Part shown: in pieces, positions 60,264 through 64,000 of the stretch
How the letters are laid out: each line of letters opens with the position of its first letter
How positions within the stretch are numbered: position 1 is the first letter of the stretch
Origin: Karalla daura
Lineage: Eukaryota; Chordata; Actinopteri; Chaetodontiformes; Leiognathidae
NCBI GenBank assembly: GCA_029224185.1
Contig: CM055199.1
Coordinates: 12,925,089 to 12,989,088, forward strand
Length of the DNA stretch: 64,000 bases
Reading direction: 5' to 3'
Position numbers and translations under genes: made by a program
The notes under the pieces: model-generated
What the model saw: only the letters and a program-made list of their open reading frames with translations
What the model was told of the DNA's origin: nothing
The model's database searches: none

Positions 60264-63200
60264 TTGTTTGGCACTTCAGAAAGTTTCTCACTAGTTAAAT
60301 TACAACAAACGCACAGCTTGTAATTACAGTTTTGTCTCGATGTTGCATTCCGGGTTGTTTCTCGGCCCCTTGTAAACACAGATCACATGCGAACATGGAA
60401 AGATGTCAGTGAGGCGATGGTTAGTTTGGAGAATTCAAACCACATAACGCAGGGAGAGAGAGAGAGAGGGTCTGAGAGAGAGAGAGAGAGAGAGTGCTCT
60501 GTCACTGGCTGTGCAGGGGTCGGGAGAGTGTGAAGCTCATCCCTCAGTGGGCCTCACTAATAGCCATGCAAACACACATTTAGCTGTGACACTAAAATCC
60601 AAGGGCTCAAAAACCGTCCATCATTGCTTTGCAAGAAAAAAAAAAAAAAGAGCCCCAAACTGAAAAGAAGCACAAAGAGAGACACAATGAGCTGAGTGGA
60701 GCGCCGGCTGACAGATCTATTTGGAGAACGCGGCACTGGTGCAACAGATAAACCATGCGACGTCACAGAATGGGATAACGCACAAAAGTAGATGGCAATT
60801 TGGGTTTGTGTGTTTCACTGCGGGCCCACCCTGTCTCTGTCTGCGTCTGGGTAAACACCGCTGTTGCTCGGCTCGAGCAGCAGCTGTGGCAGCCCATGGC
60901 CACTGAGAGCTAAGTTAACTGTGACGCGTGATAGGCTGATGACAGGCAGCCGGCGCACTCAGACAAGCTCAGGGACTTTTAAGACTGTGTCAGTGACTTC
61001 AGAATCGTATAGATCCAGGCACGTGATGCCTCTGTATGACTCAGACAAAATGTTGGGCTGTGTCTGCAAAGGACATGTTGTTTGTTGTTGGCAAGTATTT
61101 ATATGATATAGTATAACTGAGTGGGAAGTGGAAACTGTACGAGTGAGCACAGTGAGAGTGTATAAACAGCTCATTAATCATATGCTTTATGAAGAGTCAC
61201 TTCAGATAACAAGCCCGTGCCAATGTTTGGGCCATCCAAAAGCAATAAATATCCCAATAAAATGATATATGCGCCATAACTTTGCAAACTGTGCCGTCCA
61301 AGTTTGTGTCTGGAGATATGTCAGAGATTTGCTAAACGGTGGAGCAGTGTAAGATTTTAATTCAGTGACAACATGAGGGCATAAAACATGTTTTACGTGG
61401 GGGACTTTCCCCAATAATGTCCAACATTTGTCCCGCAACAACAGCTTTTTGTGTCAGTCGTTCATATCCACCTTAGACCCCCCCTCCTCCTCCTTGCATT
61501 TCATGATTAATGCTCACTCATATACGGGATGGTGCTAAAAAAACACGTGGGACTGATTTCATAAAGTGACAACAGCACAACAAGTCTCGGGGATCAAATG
61601 CTGTGTTTACTGCTTCCCTGTGTTGCCTGTGGGCACGAAGAAAAAACAACCCTCTCCTCATTAACGCAGGCCACTTGGTGGTGCATCGTGCTTACCAGAC
61701 ACTTGTCTCAGCCATCCCTGACAGATCTGACACTTCTCTGCATTTGATGTTGCTTGGGATGGAGGACGTTTTTTTCATGTGGAGTTTCATGTGTATGGTA
61801 TGGTAGTAGCCTACATGTCTTCTTTAGATTGTTCTCCCTGCTCTGCCTGAAATATTGCCAGTAGATTACAGGCTAGCACGAATGACAGCGGCTGCATTTC
61901 ATACAAATGCTGTGAATACATAATGCATAGCATTGTCTGCATGAACCCTTTCACATGCTAATAGCAACCTTTCTGCAGATGTCTCAGAGGTATGTGCCGG
62001 TGACTGTGGAGTGGCAGAGAGGGGGTGAAAAAAAAGGAATCAAAAAGGAATCAAATGCACAGAAAAATCATCAGCATCCTGGCCTCTATCACTCATATGT
62101 AATCAACCAGGAGGGGGAAAAAAATGATTCACCTTCATGTGGCAAGGGAAAAGGGGAGAGGGGCCTTAGTAAAGGTGGTTCCAACTTGGCACTGCAGGCA
62201 GCCAGCTTCATGATCACTGGAACTTTCCAGGAAATCACCAGAAAGCCTCAGAAGTTATTTACAGCCATGCAGACTATCCAGACAGAAGCCCTATACTGAA
62301 TGTATGGCAGAGTCATCAGGATCTGTGATTAACATGTCTGAAAGTATAACCACAGCTAAGGGAAGTGCTCTCGGCAGCATTCGGGCAAGGCACTAAATCC
62401 TGACCCAGTTAATTGTACAGTGGGACGGTACAGGCTAAATGCTGCTGTGAGATGAATGAAACACGCAATGAGCGCTTTACAGAAAGTTCCCACACATAAT
62501 TATGTTTCATTGTGTGTTTTTTTGCAATCAAAGTAGGGATAGTTAATGAGTTCACACACTAATACTGGGTTTAACAGCTGAAAAACGCCCCTCGGATGTA
62601 GCAAATTTCATAAATTGAGCTCAGATGGTAGAACGCTTATGGGCGTTGATCAATACATTCCCGAAATTACACCAGCAGAACACGGCTCATGTTCTTGATG
62701 TACCAACTATTTGCTGGAGGAGACGGTTCATATGTTTACCCCTCTAGCTGTGTTTTCTTAACTCCTTTTGTTACTCACACAAGGCTTGGGGTGAATTGTG
62801 GCTTCCACTGTTGACAGGGCCCCAGTGACCTTCCTCCCTCCCCAGCGAGGGCTAGAAACACTGGACAGGCTACCACGGTCAGGGTCTGTGTTTACCAAGT
62901 CTTTCAGACAGTGGCTGCAGATCTAGGATCAGCAATCAGTTCCAATTCTCAGCAGGTTCACTCTAGGTGAGGTGACAGGCCAAGCTGATCCCAGGCCAGA
63001 AATCCCTCTCTGAGATGCTTGACACTGCTTTAGGTCTCTGGTCTCAGGTTTCTTTGGTGCTGGTGTGCATTTGCTGTCCCACTGTTGACTTTCCAGCCTG
63101 CTGCTATGTCTAAATAAACACTGGCTGGGTTTAGGCTGGCTCTCCCTCCTATCCTGTCACTAGTCCTCACCCTTATCTGATGCAGGCCAAAAAGACTGTG

Positions 63201-64000
63201 GCAAAATCCCCACCCCGTACACACACACATACACACAGTCCACTCCCAATGTGCAAAGCTCGTGACAATTAAGGTAATTTTCTGCAATGTTTTTTGTGCC
63301 ATTCTCAGACAGACATTCAGGGGACATTTTGAAAAAAAATGATTAAAATAAGTTTCCTTGACTAACCTCTGCACTTTGACTTTTAAACCCCCAGACAGTC
63401 GCGACTAATGGAAAACAGATATCTCCCTCCAGAGAACTATTCAGGGTAATTTTGTTGTTCAATAAAAAAGACTCAACAAATTACTTATAGAATGGATAAC
63501 TGGACAGAGACATTACATTTTTGTTTCATATTATACACAAGTCCATTATCTGCCCTTGACCAAAACAATGGAAAATTGGATCTGCACTCTTATTGATTTG
63601 AAATGAATTGTAAAAGAAATTATTGACTGTTTGCAAACATGCCAATAAAGTTACTAAAGACAAATATAACCCTGTGCATTTTTTCAATAATGGTGAGTGT
63701 GTTCGGGCAAATAATATATTTTGGAATTATTTAGGAAGAAGGGAGGAGAGAGAAGACGCAAGAGGGGTAGAAAGGAAAGAGAGAGAGAAGGTGAGAATGA
63801 GATTGCAACATACATGATCTTCGAGAAATCCTTGTCTGACTACAACCAAAGGTTCTAACATACATTTTAGTGACCTATTAAGAGCATTATGGGCCCCTCG
63901 TCCACATTGGCCCTCAGCCCTGGTAATCTGGCCTATCCTCTTAAAAGTGGAATTGATTGAAAGAATTGATCTTCTCGGGGTTGGCAGACACAGCCCCAAT
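60264..64000. other. Non-coding stretch to window end
   Basis: No gene recognised. It holds a (GA)n at 60,453-60,494, an A13 run near 60,635, a short CA patch near 63,221 and a purine tract at 63,735-63,800. The 62,880-63,200 part is GC-moderate unique DNA with no recognised repeat. Confidence 0.5.

Noticed and set aside
62620..62670. tRNA-like 'gctcagatggtagaacgc'
   Set aside because: Resembles a box A but no proper box B or cloverleaf follows.

Overview
The window looks like nuclear DNA from a ray-finned fish, probably a percomorph teleost. Three things support this. Simple repeats are very dense, especially (CA)n/(GT)n, (GA)n/(CT)n and long G or C runs. Several degenerate copies of one tRNA-derived SINE are present, recognisable by a tRNA-like head, the conserved body around 'ggactgtgggagg', and an 'agaaaatggatgg' type tail. 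There is no prokaryotic gene organisation: open frames are short, overlap on both strands and are mostly translated microsatellite.

I recognise no protein-coding gene, rRNA, tRNA or CRISPR array. No translated frame shows a domain, catalytic motif or protein family I can name. The longest frames (157 to 247 codons) run through low-complexity tracts. The likeliest reading is a gene desert or a very long intron, possibly beside a developmental regulator. Many non-repetitive AT-rich blocks carry clusters of homeodomain (TAATTA), POU octamer (ATGCAAAT) and PBX/MEIS-like words, as conserved non-coding elements (CNEs) do. Conservation cannot be shown from one sequence, so these are candidates only.

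Layout. 0-6.6 kb: microsatellite-rich, ending in two long CT tracts around a short unique spacer with a perfect ATF4/CEBP-like dyad. 6.6-20 kb: mostly unique DNA with a CRE plus TATA promoter-like segment near 9.2 kb, a possible unclassified repeat at 14.55-14.87 kb and two copies of a CCAAT-octamer word. 20-36 kb: the best CNE-candidate territory (22.0-25.1 kb and 31.2-35.0 kb), interrupted by a tail-to-tail SINE pair near 28 kb. 36-49 kb: long GA, GT and CA tracts and five of the seven SINE copies. 49-64 kb: purine/pyrimidine tracts, G-quadruplex-prone runs, a C33 homopolymer followed by (AC)n, and two adjacent splice-bounded segments (58,976-59,158 and 59,700-59,890) that could be exons of an unknown, probably non-coding, transcript.

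No gene-to-gene cooperation can be described because no gene is established. Coordinates of motifs, hairpins and repeats were read by eye from the sequence.
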